DNA of 64,000 nt from Cochleicola gelatinilyticus (lineage in GTDB: Bacteria > Bacteroidota > Bacteroidia > Flavobacteriales > Flavobacteriaceae), in assembly GCF_001637325.1 (NCBI RefSeq), contig NZ_LRXL01000045.1, positions 1 through 64,000 on the forward strand. Reading direction: 5' to 3'. Below the pieces are notes generated by a model. That model saw only the letters and a program-made list of their open reading frames with translations. It made no database searches and was not told the origin of the DNA. The number at the start of each line of letters is the position of its first letter. The stretch's first letter is position 1. The position numbers were made by a program, and so were the translations under genes. Shown one piece after another: positions 54,678-63,521 of the stretch.

Positions 54678-54685
54678 TACATTTA
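54678..54685 (+). promoter_or_regulatory. possible -7 element before the polyketide operon
   Basis: TACATTTA differs from TAnnTTTG by one base and lies 5 bp before the first ATG of the operon. No suitable upstream box is seen at normal spacing. Confidence 0.3.
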
Positions 54686-54689
54686 GAAA

Positions 54690-55817
54690 ATGCATAACAA
54701 AAAATACGACCTCATTATTATTGGAGCAGGGCTAGCTGGACTTACAGCAGCCATACACCTCTCCAATAATAATCTTAGTATTTTAGTATTAGAGCGACAT
54801 ACTTTTCCACGTCATAAAGTATGTGGAGAATATATATCTAACGAAGTACTGCCTTACCTTAAGCATTTAGGAGTTGATCCTTTACAAGCTGGTGCAAAAA
54901 TGATAGATCAATTTTTAATAAGTAATAAAAAAGGGGCAACGTTAAACACCTCTTTACCTCTTGGAGGATTCGGAATTAGTCGATATGCATTAGATGAGAT
55001 GCTCTACAACAAGTGCAAACAAACTGTCGATTTTGTATTTGAATCTGTTGAAACTGTAAATTTTACTTCGGAAAGATTTACTGTAGAAACGCAGTCTAAA
55101 TCTACTTTTGAAGCCAAATACGTACTAGGGGCTTTCGGGAAACGATCGAACCTCGACCTACATCTGAAGCGCTCTTTTATACAGCAAAAAACTCCTTGGA
55201 TGGCTGTTAAAGCACATTATAAATACGATCTTTCGGAAAAATCGGTACAGCTTCATTCGTTCGATGGAGGCTATTGCGGACTTTCAAAAGTAGAATCAAA
55301 CGCAGTGAATGCTTGTTATTTAACAACAGTATCTTCCTTTAAAAATGCTTCCTCAATCAACGATTTTCAAAATAGAATTCTATCACAAAATCCGCATCTT
55401 CATAAATTTTATTCCGAAGCAATTCCAATTTTCGAAAAACCATTAACGATAAGTCAAATATCATTTCAATCTAAAAATGCTGTTGAAAATCATATTTTTA
55501 TGGTAGGTGATAGTGCAGGATTAATACACCCCTTATGTGGCAACGGAATGGCAATGGCTATTCATAGCGCTAAATTATTTTCAGAGTTGTTTCTGGAAGC
55601 ATATCATTCTAAAAGCGTCTGTAGAGCCGACTTAGAAAAGGAATACAGCAAACGATGGAACGAGACATTTATAAAACGATTACAAGCAGGCGAGCGTATT
55701 CAACGTATCTTACAGCATCCTATTGCAATGAAAGTTGGGTTTGGTATTGCTAAAATTGTTCCTTCAATTCTTTCTCCGATTATACAAAGCACACACGGAA
55801 AGCCTATAGTTGTATGA
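54690..55817 (+). CDS. FAD-dependent oxidoreductase of the polyketide operon
   Basis: A 375-residue flavoprotein of the geranylgeranyl-reductase/PHBH superfamily. It has the dinucleotide motif GAGLAGLTAA at 12-21, a PRHKVCGEYIS motif typical of this group, and the late FAD motif FMVGDSAGLIHPLCGNGMA. In the operon it would hydroxylate or oxidise the aromatic product, as SrsC does in Streptomyces griseus phenolic lipid synthesis. It overlaps the methyltransferase gene by 4 bp and starts a run of six genes. Confidence 0.88.
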   Translation: MHNKKYDLIIIGAGLAGLTAAIHLSNNNLSILVLERHTFPRHKVCGEYISNEVLPYLKHLGVDPLQAGAKMIDQFLISNKKGATLNTSLPLGGFGISRYALDEMLYNKCKQTVDFVFESVETVNFTSERFTVETQSKSTFEAKYVLGAFGKRSNLDLHLKRSFIQQKTPWMAVKAHYKYDLSEKSVQLHSFDGGYCGLSKVESNAVNACYLTTVSSFKNASSINDFQNRILSQNPHLHKFYSEAIPIFEKPLTISQISFQSKNAVENHIFMVGDSAGLIHPLCGNGMAMAIHSAKLFSELFLEAYHSKSVCRADLEKEYSKRWNETFIKRLQAGERIQRILQHPIAMKVGFGIAKIVPSILSPIIQSTHGKPIVV

Positions 55818-56533
55818 CGTATTTCTCTTCAACATATCGTTCTAAAGAACCTGAGTTTATGGATGAATTCGACCTACAAGGAGTCGAAATGGAACGAGTA
55901 TTAACCGATCTAAAGAATGTAAATAGATTATTAGGTGGTAATAAAGTAACCCGAAAAGGAATTGCTTATTTACTTAAAAATGCTCCAAAAAATAAGGTAT
56001 ACACCCTCATCGATATTGGTTGTGGTGATGGAGAAATGCTTCGACAATGTGCTCGTTTCGGAAAATATAATGGGTATAATTTTCAACTCATAGGGATCGA
56101 TGCGAATGGTTATATTTTAAAAGAAGCAAGAAAAAGATCTAGTAACTTTTCAAATATTCAATATCTAAATAACGATTTATTTTCGCCTACGACGACGCTT
56201 CCAGAATGCGATATTGCGTTATGCACTCTGTTCTTACATCATTTTGAAGAAGCTAAAATTATTCAATTACTTACCAAACTTTCCGAAGTATCGAAAGTAG
56301 GGGTTGTGGTTAACGACTTACAACGAAGTCGATTGTCTTTCGTATTATTTTCGGTCGTACGGCATTTTCTATTGCGAACAAAAACAGCTCGTAATGATGG
56401 ATTGGTGTCTATTGCTAGGGGATTTAAACGAAAAGAACTAGAGTTACTTTCAGAAAAAATTCCGAAGCAAACCTCCCGAATTCGATGGAAATGGGCGTTT
56501 CGATATCAATGGATTTTAAAAACAATTAATTAA
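55814..56533 (+). CDS. SAM-dependent methyltransferase of the polyketide operon
   Basis: A 239-residue class I methyltransferase with SAM motif I IDIGCGDGEML near residue 67, an acidic motif II at IGIDANG, and CTLFLHHFEE. It is expected to methylate the aromatic or quinone product; a comparable methyltransferase is SrsB in S. griseus. It overlaps the FAD gene and is followed 15 bp later by the type III polyketide synthase. The exact acceptor atom (C or O) cannot be told. Confidence 0.87.
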   Translation: MTYFSSTYRSKEPEFMDEFDLQGVEMERVLTDLKNVNRLLGGNKVTRKGIAYLLKNAPKNKVYTLIDIGCGDGEMLRQCARFGKYNGYNFQLIGIDANGYILKEARKRSSNFSNIQYLNNDLFSPTTTLPECDIALCTLFLHHFEEAKIIQLLTKLSEVSKVGVVVNDLQRSRLSFVLFSVVRHFLLRTKTARNDGLVSIARGFKRKELELLSEKIPKQTSRIRWKWAFRYQWILKTIN

Positions 56534-56548
56534 TACCAAACACACCAT

Positions 56549-57601
56549 ATGAGTGTAAAAATAACAACTGTAGCCACACAATTACCTCCATATACGAGAG
56601 AAACCACCGAGATTTTACCCTTTGTTGAACAATGGCTGCAGGGGCAAGATTCTAGATTTCAACGAAAAGTGATGAAAATTTTTGAAGGAGCAGGGGTAGA
56701 TCGGCGCTATTCGATTATGGATGCACATGAAGTTTTTCTAAACACTAGTTTTGAGGAGCGAAATGATATCTATGTTCGAGAAATTAAAAAACTTGGACGA
56801 AGATCACTTGAAAAAGCACTTGAAAAAGCACAATGGAATCCAACCGATATCGATTATATAATTACTGTAAGTTGTACAGGTATCATGATTCCTTCTGTAG
56901 ATGCATATCTTATCAACGAACTTAAAATGAGGCAAGATGTAGTGCGTCTTCCAGTTACAGAAATGGGATGTGCCGCTGGGGTTTCGGGGATTATTTATGC
57001 TAAAAATTTTTTGAAAGCCAATCCAGGAAAACGGGCTGCTGTAATTGCTTTAGAATCTCCAACAGCAACATTTCAGCTTGAAGATTATTCGATGGTTAAT
57101 ATAGTTAGTGCTGCCATCTTTGGTGATGGTGCTGCCTGTGTATTAATGTCTTCAAATGAGGACGATCAGGGCCCAGAAATAATTGATGAGGCGATGTATC
57201 ATTTTTATGATGCTACTACCATGATGGGCTTTAAACTAGTGAATACAGGGTTGCAAATGATCCTCGATAAAGAAGTACCTCAAACTATTACAGATCATTT
57301 TCCGAAGATTGTACATCCCTTTTTAAATCAAAATGGAAAAAAGATAGAAAATATTGACCATCTTATTTTTCATCCAGGCGGAAAAAAAATTGTTCAAACC
57401 GTGGAAAAACTTTTTGGAAGCTTAGGAAAGAACATAGACGACACCAAAGAAGTACTGCGACTGTATGGAAATATGAGCAGTGCCACAGTTTTGTATGTGT
57501 TAGAACGTTTTATGGATCGAGGAGTTGAAAAAGGTTCTTTAGGACTTATGTTAAGTTTCGGACCGGGATTTTCGGCACAAAGAGTGTTACTCAAATTTTA
57601 A
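56549..57601 (+). CDS. Type III polyketide synthase
   Basis: A 350-residue chalcone-synthase-like homodimeric enzyme that extends an acyl starter with malonyl-CoA and cyclises the chain. The catalytic triad is visible as C141 (EMGCAAGV), H275 (IFHPGGKK) and N308 (LYGNMSSAT). The DAYLINELKMR segment and SFGPGFSAQ C-terminus are typical of bacterial alkylresorcinol/alkylpyrone synthases. The starter may come from the ketosynthase, dehydratase and ACP encoded directly downstream. Confidence 0.95.
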   Translation: MSVKITTVATQLPPYTRETTEILPFVEQWLQGQDSRFQRKVMKIFEGAGVDRRYSIMDAHEVFLNTSFEERNDIYVREIKKLGRRSLEKALEKAQWNPTDIDYIITVSCTGIMIPSVDAYLINELKMRQDVVRLPVTEMGCAAGVSGIIYAKNFLKANPGKRAAVIALESPTATFQLEDYSMVNIVSAAIFGDGAACVLMSSNEDDQGPEIIDEAMYHFYDATTMMGFKLVNTGLQMILDKEVPQTITDHFPKIVHPFLNQNGKKIENIDHLIFHPGGKKIVQTVEKLFGSLGKNIDDTKEVLRLYGNMSSATVLYVLERFMDRGVEKGSLGLMLSFGPGFSAQRVLLKF

Positions 57602-57650
57602 TTCTGAAATTTAAAAAGAGTATCTTTAAATACTAAATGAAAGAATCTCT

Positions 57651-58130
57651 ATGAAACCGGAACAAATTCAAAATGAACTTCCGTACGCAAAACCGTTTTT
57701 ATTTGTAGACAAACTAGAGCATGTCGATGAAAATGGTGCACGCGGACATTATACTTTTCCTGAATCTTCCTTTTTTTATGAAGGGCATTTTCCTGAATAT
57801 AAAATCACTCCGGGAGTTATTTTAACCGAATGCATGGCACAGATCGGCGTTGTAGCGCTGGGAATCTATATCTATAATCTTGAATTTCCAGGAGCCCGAA
57901 TACGAATGGTAGATGCCGCAGATATTGATGTAAGCATTGCTCTAGCAGAAACACATATCGACTTTAAAAAACCGGTCTTTCCAAATGAGAAAGTGACCGT
58001 AATTTCAACCAAAGAGTATTATCGTTTTAACAAGCTTAAATGCAAAGTTGAAATGCGGAAAGAAAATGGCGATCTTGCCTGCCGTGGTTTTATAAGCGGT
58101 GTAATTATTCCACAAAGTCGACGTGGATAA
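57651..58130 (+). CDS. FabZ-like 3-hydroxyacyl-ACP dehydratase
   Basis: A 159-residue hot-dog-fold dehydratase. The catalytic pair is H46 in FFYEGHFP and E60 in GVILTEC, the usual FabZ/FabA layout. It would dehydrate 3-hydroxyacyl intermediates on the operon's own carrier protein. Its stop overlaps the GTG start of the ketosynthase by 8 bp, so translation is coupled. Confidence 0.9.
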   Translation: MKPEQIQNELPYAKPFLFVDKLEHVDENGARGHYTFPESSFFYEGHFPEYKITPGVILTECMAQIGVVALGIYIYNLEFPGARIRMVDAADIDVSIALAETHIDFKKPVFPNEKVTVISTKEYYRFNKLKCKVEMRKENGDLACRGFISGVIIPQSRRG

Positions 58131-59397
58131 ACAGCGAGTTGTTATAACAGGATTGGGGGTGGTAGCGCCTAATGGTACAACACTCTCACAATTTAATGAG
58201 GCGATACGCTCTGGTGTGTCTGGAATTCAACACTATCCACATCTTGAAGAATTGAGCTTTTCGTGCTGCATAGGCGGAATTCCCTCTATTTCTGAAGAAA
58301 GAAAAAGAGAGTATTTTACAGAATTACAGCTTCGAAATTTTAAAAGTAGCGGCATATTATATGGCGTTATTGCTGGGCTTGATGCTTTGGAAGACGCTGG
58401 GATTCAACGCGCAGAGAAAAATGCTGATCCGTTATGGGATCTGGGAATAATCTTCGGAACAGGAACCAGTGGGGTTGACAAATTCAGAGAAGCGATTTAT
58501 AAAGTAGATGAAGGAAATGTACGTCGTTTGGGAAGTACTACCGTGGTACAAACAATGGCAAGCGGCATTAGCGCTTATCTGGGTGGCATGATTGGAGCTG
58601 GCAATGTGGTTACCACAAATTCTTCAGCATGTGCTACCGGTGCCGAAGCAATTCTTTTAGCGTATGAACGTATAGCCTACGGCAAAGCGCAACAAGTGCT
58701 TTGTGGAAGTACAAGCGACGATGGACCTTACTTATGGGGTGGTTTCGACGCAATGAAAGTAATAACATATAAACATAACGATGCGCCTAAGAAAGGATCT
58801 CGCCCAATGAGTGCCACAGCAAGCGGATTTGTGCCTGGAAGTGGGGCAGGAGCCCTCATTCTTGAATCTTTAGAAAGTGCTGAGCATCGAGGAGCTAAAA
58901 TCTATGCTGAAGTTTTAGGTGGAGCTATAAATAGTGGAGGACAACGAGGTGAAGGTAGCATGACCGCTCCTAATAACAAAGCAGTGCAACGTTGTATTAC
59001 CGATGCATTAAAAAATGCTAAGATAAATCCTTCTGAAATAGATTACATTAATGGACATCTTACCGCAACTGTAAAAGATCCCGTAGAAATTAACAATTGG
59101 TGTGCTGCATTAAACAGAAGCGGGAAAGACTTTCCATACATTAATTCGCTTAAAGGTATGGTAGGGCATTGTCTTGCAGCAAGTGGTAGTATAGAAATAG
59201 TTTCAGCAATTCTACAATTAGATCAAGGGTTTGTGTTTCCAAATATAAATTGTGAAGATCTGCATCCTGAAATCTTATCTAAAGTTGATGCTGAGAAGAT
59301 TCCGAAGCAATTAGTGAAAACTACGTTAAAAACCATTGCAAAAGCGAGTTTTGGTTTTGGCGATGTAAATGCCTGTATTATCTTTAAAAAAAAATAA
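58123..59397 (+). CDS. Beta-ketoacyl-ACP synthase (FabF-like)
   Basis: A 424-residue condensing enzyme with catalytic C170 (SSACATGAEA), H312 and H349 (GMVGHCLAASG). The second motif reads NGHLTATVKDPVE in place of the usual NAHGTSTxxND, a sign of a specialised group. Start GTG 58123 is required by the overlap with the dehydratase stop. It likely elongates an acyl chain dedicated to the type III synthase. No ketoreductase gene is in the operon, so that step must be supplied elsewhere. Confidence 0.92.
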   Translation: MDKQRVVITGLGVVAPNGTTLSQFNEAIRSGVSGIQHYPHLEELSFSCCIGGIPSISEERKREYFTELQLRNFKSSGILYGVIAGLDALEDAGIQRAEKNADPLWDLGIIFGTGTSGVDKFREAIYKVDEGNVRRLGSTTVVQTMASGISAYLGGMIGAGNVVTTNSSACATGAEAILLAYERIAYGKAQQVLCGSTSDDGPYLWGGFDAMKVITYKHNDAPKKGSRPMSATASGFVPGSGAGALILESLESAEHRGAKIYAEVLGGAINSGGQRGEGSMTAPNNKAVQRCITDALKNAKINPSEIDYINGHLTATVKDPVEINNWCAALNRSGKDFPYINSLKGMVGHCLAASGSIEIVSAILQLDQGFVFPNINCEDLHPEILSKVDAEKIPKQLVKTTLKTIAKASFGFGDVNACIIFKKK

Positions 59398-59400
59398 ACT

Positions 59401-59649
59401 ATGACCACCGAAGTTATTTATGCTAAACTGCTTCCTATTATAAAACGATATTTGCCAGAAGATGTTGATACTAATACGATACAGCCCGATAGTGATCTAA
59501 CAGATGAGCTTAATATAAACTCTGCACACCTTGTAGATGTCGTACTCGATGTAGAGGATGAGTTTGAAATAGAACTTGAAAATAGCGATATCGAGCAATT
59601 AAGAACAATGAATGATGCCATTGCAATTATTCAGAAAAAAATAAGTTAA
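59401..59649 (+). CDS. Acyl carrier protein of the polyketide operon
   Basis: An 82-residue ACP. The phosphopantetheine serine is S41 in NINSAHLVDVV, where most fatty acid ACPs have DSLDTVE; the acidic recognition helix (DVEDEFEIELE) is kept. It starts 3 bp after the ketosynthase stop. The altered motif suggests it is used only by the enzymes of this operon. Confidence 0.9.
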   Translation: MTTEVIYAKLLPIIKRYLPEDVDTNTIQPDSDLTDELNINSAHLVDVVLDVEDEFEIELENSDIEQLRTMNDAIAIIQKKIS

Positions 59650-59694
59650 GCTAACGGAAGCTATTTTCCAAGGAACTTGTTTAATCCCTAAATC

Positions 59695-60216
59695 ATGATT
59701 TTTATGAATTTCAGACTCTTATTACTTTGCTGTATATTTTTATGTATATCGAATGTACAAGCGCAAGAAACTACCGAAACACTTTTAACAGAGGCTTACG
59801 CTAAAGCACAAGCTGAAAACAAAAATGTTTTTGTGAAATTTGAGGCTTCATGGTGTGGTTGGTGTAAACGGATGCAAACACAAATGAAAGATTCGGAGCT
59901 GGCTCCATTATTTGATGCAAATTACGTGATCGTAACCTTGGTTACTAAAGAAACTAAACGCTTAAAAGGTCTGGAAAACCCAGGAGCTTTCGAATTGTTA
60001 GAAAAACATAAAGGAGTTAAAGCTGGACTGCCTTTCTGGCTAATTTTTGATGCTAAAGGAAATTTAATTGGAGATTCGCTTGATGCTGAAGGAAATAATT
60101 TAGGTTGTCCTAGTGCGGTTAATGAAGTTAGTGTTTTTCTTGAAACCCTTCAGAAGACCTCTAATTTATCGGAAACAGAGCTTCAAATGATTGGAGAAAC
60201 ATTCCGTTCAGAATAA
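59695..60216 (+). CDS. Exported thioredoxin-family protein
   Basis: A 173-residue periplasmic protein with a signal peptide (about 1-24, ending in QAQ) and a thioredoxin-like fold carrying C54-G-W-C57, in the context FEASWCGWCKRM. The sequence is closer to the DsbD-gamma/thioredoxin_7 group than to TlpA. It should reduce or hold disulfides of exported proteins. An alternative ATG is at 59704. It lies 45 bp after the ACP gene, but nothing ties it to the polyketide pathway. Confidence 0.87.
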   Translation: MIFMNFRLLLLCCIFLCISNVQAQETTETLLTEAYAKAQAENKNVFVKFEASWCGWCKRMQTQMKDSELAPLFDANYVIVTLVTKETKRLKGLENPGAFELLEKHKGVKAGLPFWLIFDAKGNLIGDSLDAEGNNLGCPSAVNEVSVFLETLQKTSNLSETELQMIGETFRSE

Positions 60217-60223
60217 CTAGTTC

Positions 60224-61444
60224 ATGTTTCACATACATCTTCCGAAGTTTGCACCACAACGCCTAGCTATAAAACTTAATGTAGCTGGAGAAAGAAGTGT
60301 GCGCAATGGGCATCCGTGGATTTTTTCAGAAAGCATAGAAAAAATAAATAAAGAAGCACATTCTGGGGATGTTGCAATTATCTTTAGTCATTCTAAAAAT
60401 AAACCTATTGGAGTGGGATTATACGATCCCGACTCTCCAATTCGGCTCAAAATGTTGCATAGTGGGGGAGGTGCCCAAATTAATTCAGCCTTTTTTGCAG
60501 ATAGAATTGAACGAGCCTTTTCGCTGCGTCACGAGTTATTAGAAACGAATACCAATAGTTATCGACTACTTTTTGGAGAGAACGATGGTTTTCCAGGATT
60601 AATTGCAGATGTCTATGCGGGAGTACTTGTAATTAAATTATATTCCACTATTTGGTTTCCTTACATTGAGCAAATTATTGAGCATTTAATTACTATTTCA
60701 AATTGCGAAGCCGTAGTTATTCGTTTAAGCAGACGGCTTCAGCAAACAGAAAGTTATGGGCTTAAAGATGGAACCATTTTTTATGGTAATCTAGACAATG
60801 AAACAGTTCATTTTATTGAGCACGGAGTACATTTTTCAGCACATGTAATTCTTGGACATAAGACAGGTTATTTTTTAGATCATCGAGAGAATCGAAGACA
60901 AGTAGGGCTGCTTTCCAAGAGTAAAAAAGTATTGGACGTATTTTCGTATGCTGGCGGTTTTTCGGTACACGCATTGGCAAATGGAGCGACCGAAGTTACA
61001 AGTGTAGACATTAGCAAACAAGCCTTAGAGTTGGCTGTAGAAAATGGAAAACTTAATGAATTTAAAGGGGTACATACCACACTTGCAGGTGATGCGTTTA
61101 CTGTCTTGCAACAACTTATAGAGCAAAAGAAAACCTTCGACGTGGTAGTTATCGATCCTCCTTCATTCGCGAAGAGTAAGAAAGAGGTGGATATTGCTAA
61201 AAAAAAATATTCACAATTAGCGAAACTAGGAATTGCACTTACCGCGAAAAATGGGTTGCTAGTTTTGGCATCATGTTCTTCACGCATTACTTCTGAAGCG
61301 TTTTTTGCCATCAACGAAACAGTTCTTAATTCTCAGCATCGAAATTATAACGTTGTACAAAAGACGAACCACGATATTGATCATCCTATTTCTTTTTCTG
61401 AAGGAGCCTATTTAAAATGTGGTTATTATCGTTTCATTAATTAA
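60224..61444 (+). CDS. RlmI-like 23S rRNA m5C methyltransferase
   Basis: A 406-residue PUA-plus-Rossmann methyltransferase. The PUA domain (about 14-95) starts at AGERSVRNGHPWIF, and the SAM domain has LDVFSYAGGFS and the active motif IDPPSFAKSKKEV. E. coli RlmI (YccW) methylates C1962 of 23S rRNA; the close architecture makes this the likely role here. It ends before a perfect palindromic terminator shared with the minus-strand genes. Confidence 0.88.
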   Translation: MFHIHLPKFAPQRLAIKLNVAGERSVRNGHPWIFSESIEKINKEAHSGDVAIIFSHSKNKPIGVGLYDPDSPIRLKMLHSGGGAQINSAFFADRIERAFSLRHELLETNTNSYRLLFGENDGFPGLIADVYAGVLVIKLYSTIWFPYIEQIIEHLITISNCEAVVIRLSRRLQQTESYGLKDGTIFYGNLDNETVHFIEHGVHFSAHVILGHKTGYFLDHRENRRQVGLLSKSKKVLDVFSYAGGFSVHALANGATEVTSVDISKQALELAVENGKLNEFKGVHTTLAGDAFTVLQQLIEQKKTFDVVVIDPPSFAKSKKEVDIAKKKYSQLAKLGIALTAKNGLLVLASCSSRITSEAFFAINETVLNSQHRNYNVVQKTNHDIDHPISFSEGAYLKCGYYRFIN

Positions 61445-61511
61445 TCATTTACATAACTTGGAGTTTACAAGGCTTCTTCCCTTATAGTAACAATGAAGTA
61501 ATTAGATAAAA

Positions 61512-61543
61512 AAAACGCTTTCGAAGTACTTCGAAAGCGTTTT
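61512..61543. terminator. Perfect 32-bp palindromic bidirectional terminator
   Basis: The 16-bp arms AAAACGCTTTCGAAGT/ACTTCGAAAGCGTTTT have no mismatch. It sits between the convergent ends of the RlmI-like gene and the ArsC-fold gene and carries T-runs on both strands. Confidence 0.95.
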
Positions 61544-61565
61544 TCAATTAAATATTGAAATAAAA

Positions 61566-62018
61566 TTATTTAAAATTTTCGTCTTCAGTTTTTGAAGAAA
61601 TAATAGGTTTTTCGGTATGCATGGTTTTTTCTATTCCAGCAGATTCAACATCGAAAAAGTTCATAATATTGGGTGGGTTTTCGATTTGTTTAATCTTATT
61701 CCCTTTTATAGCGATAGGTTGTGTAAGAACTTCAGAGTTATTTTGAAGGATCTTCACCCAATCTACCGAAGTAAACTCTGAGGTATCTTCAACCTTCGCA
61801 ACTCGCTTGTCTACAAGATCACCAATTTTACATCCTAATTTATCGGCAATTTCGGCCCACTGTGTTCCAGTAACTTCAGTTTTTGCAATGTCGATGGTTT
61901 GAATTTTATCTTCCATACCTTGCAAATAACTTAACGTATGTGTACCAACACGTGTTTCACTACTATATATTAATGTTAATTGCCTATCATCTGTTGCAAT
62001 TACTCCCATAGTTTTCAT
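61566..62018 (-). CDS. ArsC/Spx-fold protein lacking the catalytic cysteine
   Basis: A 150-residue protein that aligns with the arsenate reductase (ArsC)/Spx family along its length: LTLIYSSETRVGT at the start, and QPIAIKGNKIKQIENPPNIM matching the ArsC RPIVV..RP region. The catalytic Cys of the HNPxCxxS loop is absent here (SSETRV), and the only cysteine is in LGCKIGD. Arsenate reduction is therefore ruled out. It follows the ribosome hibernation gene by 23 bp in one likely operon. Confidence 0.75.
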   Translation of the reverse strand: MKTMGVIATDDRQLTLIYSSETRVGTHTLSYLQGMEDKIQTIDIAKTEVTGTQWAEIADKLGCKIGDLVDKRVAKVEDTSEFTSVDWVKILQNNSEVLTQPIAIKGNKIKQIENPPNIMNFFDVESAGIEKTMHTEKPIISSKTEDENFK

Positions 62019-62041
62019 TTAATTTATTTTTATTCAGAACA

Positions 62042-62350
62042 TTAATATGTCTGCATTTTTTCTTTCTTTTTTTGTAACTGCGTTTTTAATTCGCTCACTG
62101 TTTTTGCAATAGCGGCTTCAAAAGAACCATTGGCAGTTTCAGCAAATAAAGTTGCTCCCGGTACATTAGCACGAATTTCACAAATTTTTCCAAGGTCTTC
62201 CCCTTTCATGTTTTGTTTTTTGAAATAGACATCCACGCCTACGATAAAGTCGTATTTTCCTTCTAACTTATTTAATTTCTCTGTTACCATTGCTTCAAGT
62301 CGGGTACTTGCAGCTACGTCTTTGTATTCAAAATTGATATTCATATGCAT
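62042..62350 (-). CDS. Ribosome hibernation promoting factor (HPF/RaiA)
   Basis: A 102-residue short HPF that binds the 30S decoding site in stationary phase and blocks translation. It has the beta-alpha core NINFEYKDVAAS, KLEGKYDFIVGVDVYFK and the lysine-rich C-terminal helix KLQKKKEKMQ. There is no C-terminal dimerisation domain, so 100S formation would need a separate factor. ATG occurs at 62350 and 62344. The ArsC-fold gene follows 23 bp downstream. Confidence 0.93.
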   Translation of the reverse strand: MHMNINFEYKDVAASTRLEAMVTEKLNKLEGKYDFIVGVDVYFKKQNMKGEDLGKICEIRANVPGATLFAETANGSFEAAIAKTVSELKTQLQKKKEKMQTY

Positions 62351-62425
62351 TGTTTTTAAGTTCGTTCTTAAAGGTACAATGCCCTGTTAGGCTTAACAAG
62401 GATTTTAATAATTATTTGTGAAATA

Positions 62426-63379
62426 TCAAGGAGTTGTGTTGGTTTCTTCGGAAGGAATTACAATCGAAGCTATTATTCCGCTAGCAAGTGCTAGTATAAT
62501 GATCCCGAGCGATATCCACTCTGGAATTTCAACGTGATGAGCCAATATCATTTTTACCCCAACAAATGCAAGAATAACTACTAAGCTATAATTAATGTAT
62601 CGAAATTTCTGAAGCATTCTCGAAATAAGAAAATACATAGAACGTAATCCGAGTATCGCTAATATATTAGAGCTAAATACTATAAATGGATCTGCGGTGA
62701 TGGCTAAAATTGCTGGAATGCTATCTAACGCAAAAAGTATGTCTGTAAGTTCGATAACCATGAGCGCAATAAAAAGGGGCGTGGCTGCTCGAATTCCCAT
62801 TCTCCGAATAAAGAAACGATCGCCATCCATTACTGGAGTTACAGGGAAAATCTTTTTTAAAATTTTGTACGCGGCCGATTTTTTAGGATTAAATTTTTCA
62901 CCAGACGAGGTAGCCATCTTAAAAGCTGTAAAAAGAAGAAACGCGCCAAATACATAAATAACCCAATCGAATTTGGTAATTAAAGTAACTCCAAAAAGAA
63001 TCATTAAAGCTCTAAAAACAATGGCTCCTAAAATTCCCCAAAATAACACCCGATGCTGAAACTTCTCAGGTATAGCAAACGACGAGAAAATTACTGCGAT
63101 TACAAACACATTGTCGATACTTAATGAAAGTTCGATAAGATATCCTGTAATATATTTCAAGACAGCATTTTCTGGAGTGAGTCCAGTAGGGTTTTCAATT
63201 AGTTCGCTAGAAAATAGCCAGTATATTACTCCAGAAAAACTTAATGCTATGGTTACCCAAACAGATGTCCAGATAGAAGCTTCCTTTGTTTTTATAACAT
63301 GTGCTTTCTTATTAAAAACACCTAAGTCTAAGGCAAGAAAAATGATAATTATAGTAATAAAACCTCCCCAGACAATCAT
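62426..63379 (-). CDS. TerC/Alx family metal transporter
   Basis: A 317-residue integral membrane protein with about nine helices. The acidic signature residues of the family are in SLSIDNVFV, VIELTDILFALDSIPA and ITADPF. Alx/TerC proteins export manganese or support metalation of exported enzymes. I looked for a yybP-ykoY manganese riboswitch in the 140 bp before the nitroreductase and found none. Start ATG 63379 gives the normal family N-terminus. Confidence 0.93.
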   Translation of the reverse strand: MIVWGGFITIIIIFLALDLGVFNKKAHVIKTKEASIWTSVWVTIALSFSGVIYWLFSSELIENPTGLTPENAVLKYITGYLIELSLSIDNVFVIAVIFSSFAIPEKFQHRVLFWGILGAIVFRALMILFGVTLITKFDWVIYVFGAFLLFTAFKMATSSGEKFNPKKSAAYKILKKIFPVTPVMDGDRFFIRRMGIRAATPLFIALMVIELTDILFALDSIPAILAITADPFIVFSSNILAILGLRSMYFLISRMLQKFRYINYSLVVILAFVGVKMILAHHVEIPEWISLGIIILALASGIIASIVIPSEETNTTP

Positions 63380-63521
63380 AATTTTTTTTTCAAAAATAAG
63401 CGTTATTATAAATAACTAAAAATAGGAAACGTCTTAATATTCTTCAAAAAGCGTTAAATGTTTTTTAAATTCTTTTAAACAGATCACAAAGGCTGTAACT
63501 TACTACAAAAACAATATAACT

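Noticed and set aside
60880-61314. Open frame on the minus strand inside the RlmI-like gene
   Set aside because: It overlaps the conserved SAM domain entirely and has no recognisable motif.
63380-63521. yybP-ykoY manganese riboswitch upstream of terC
   Set aside because: No conserved core or matching helices could be found in this AT-rich space.
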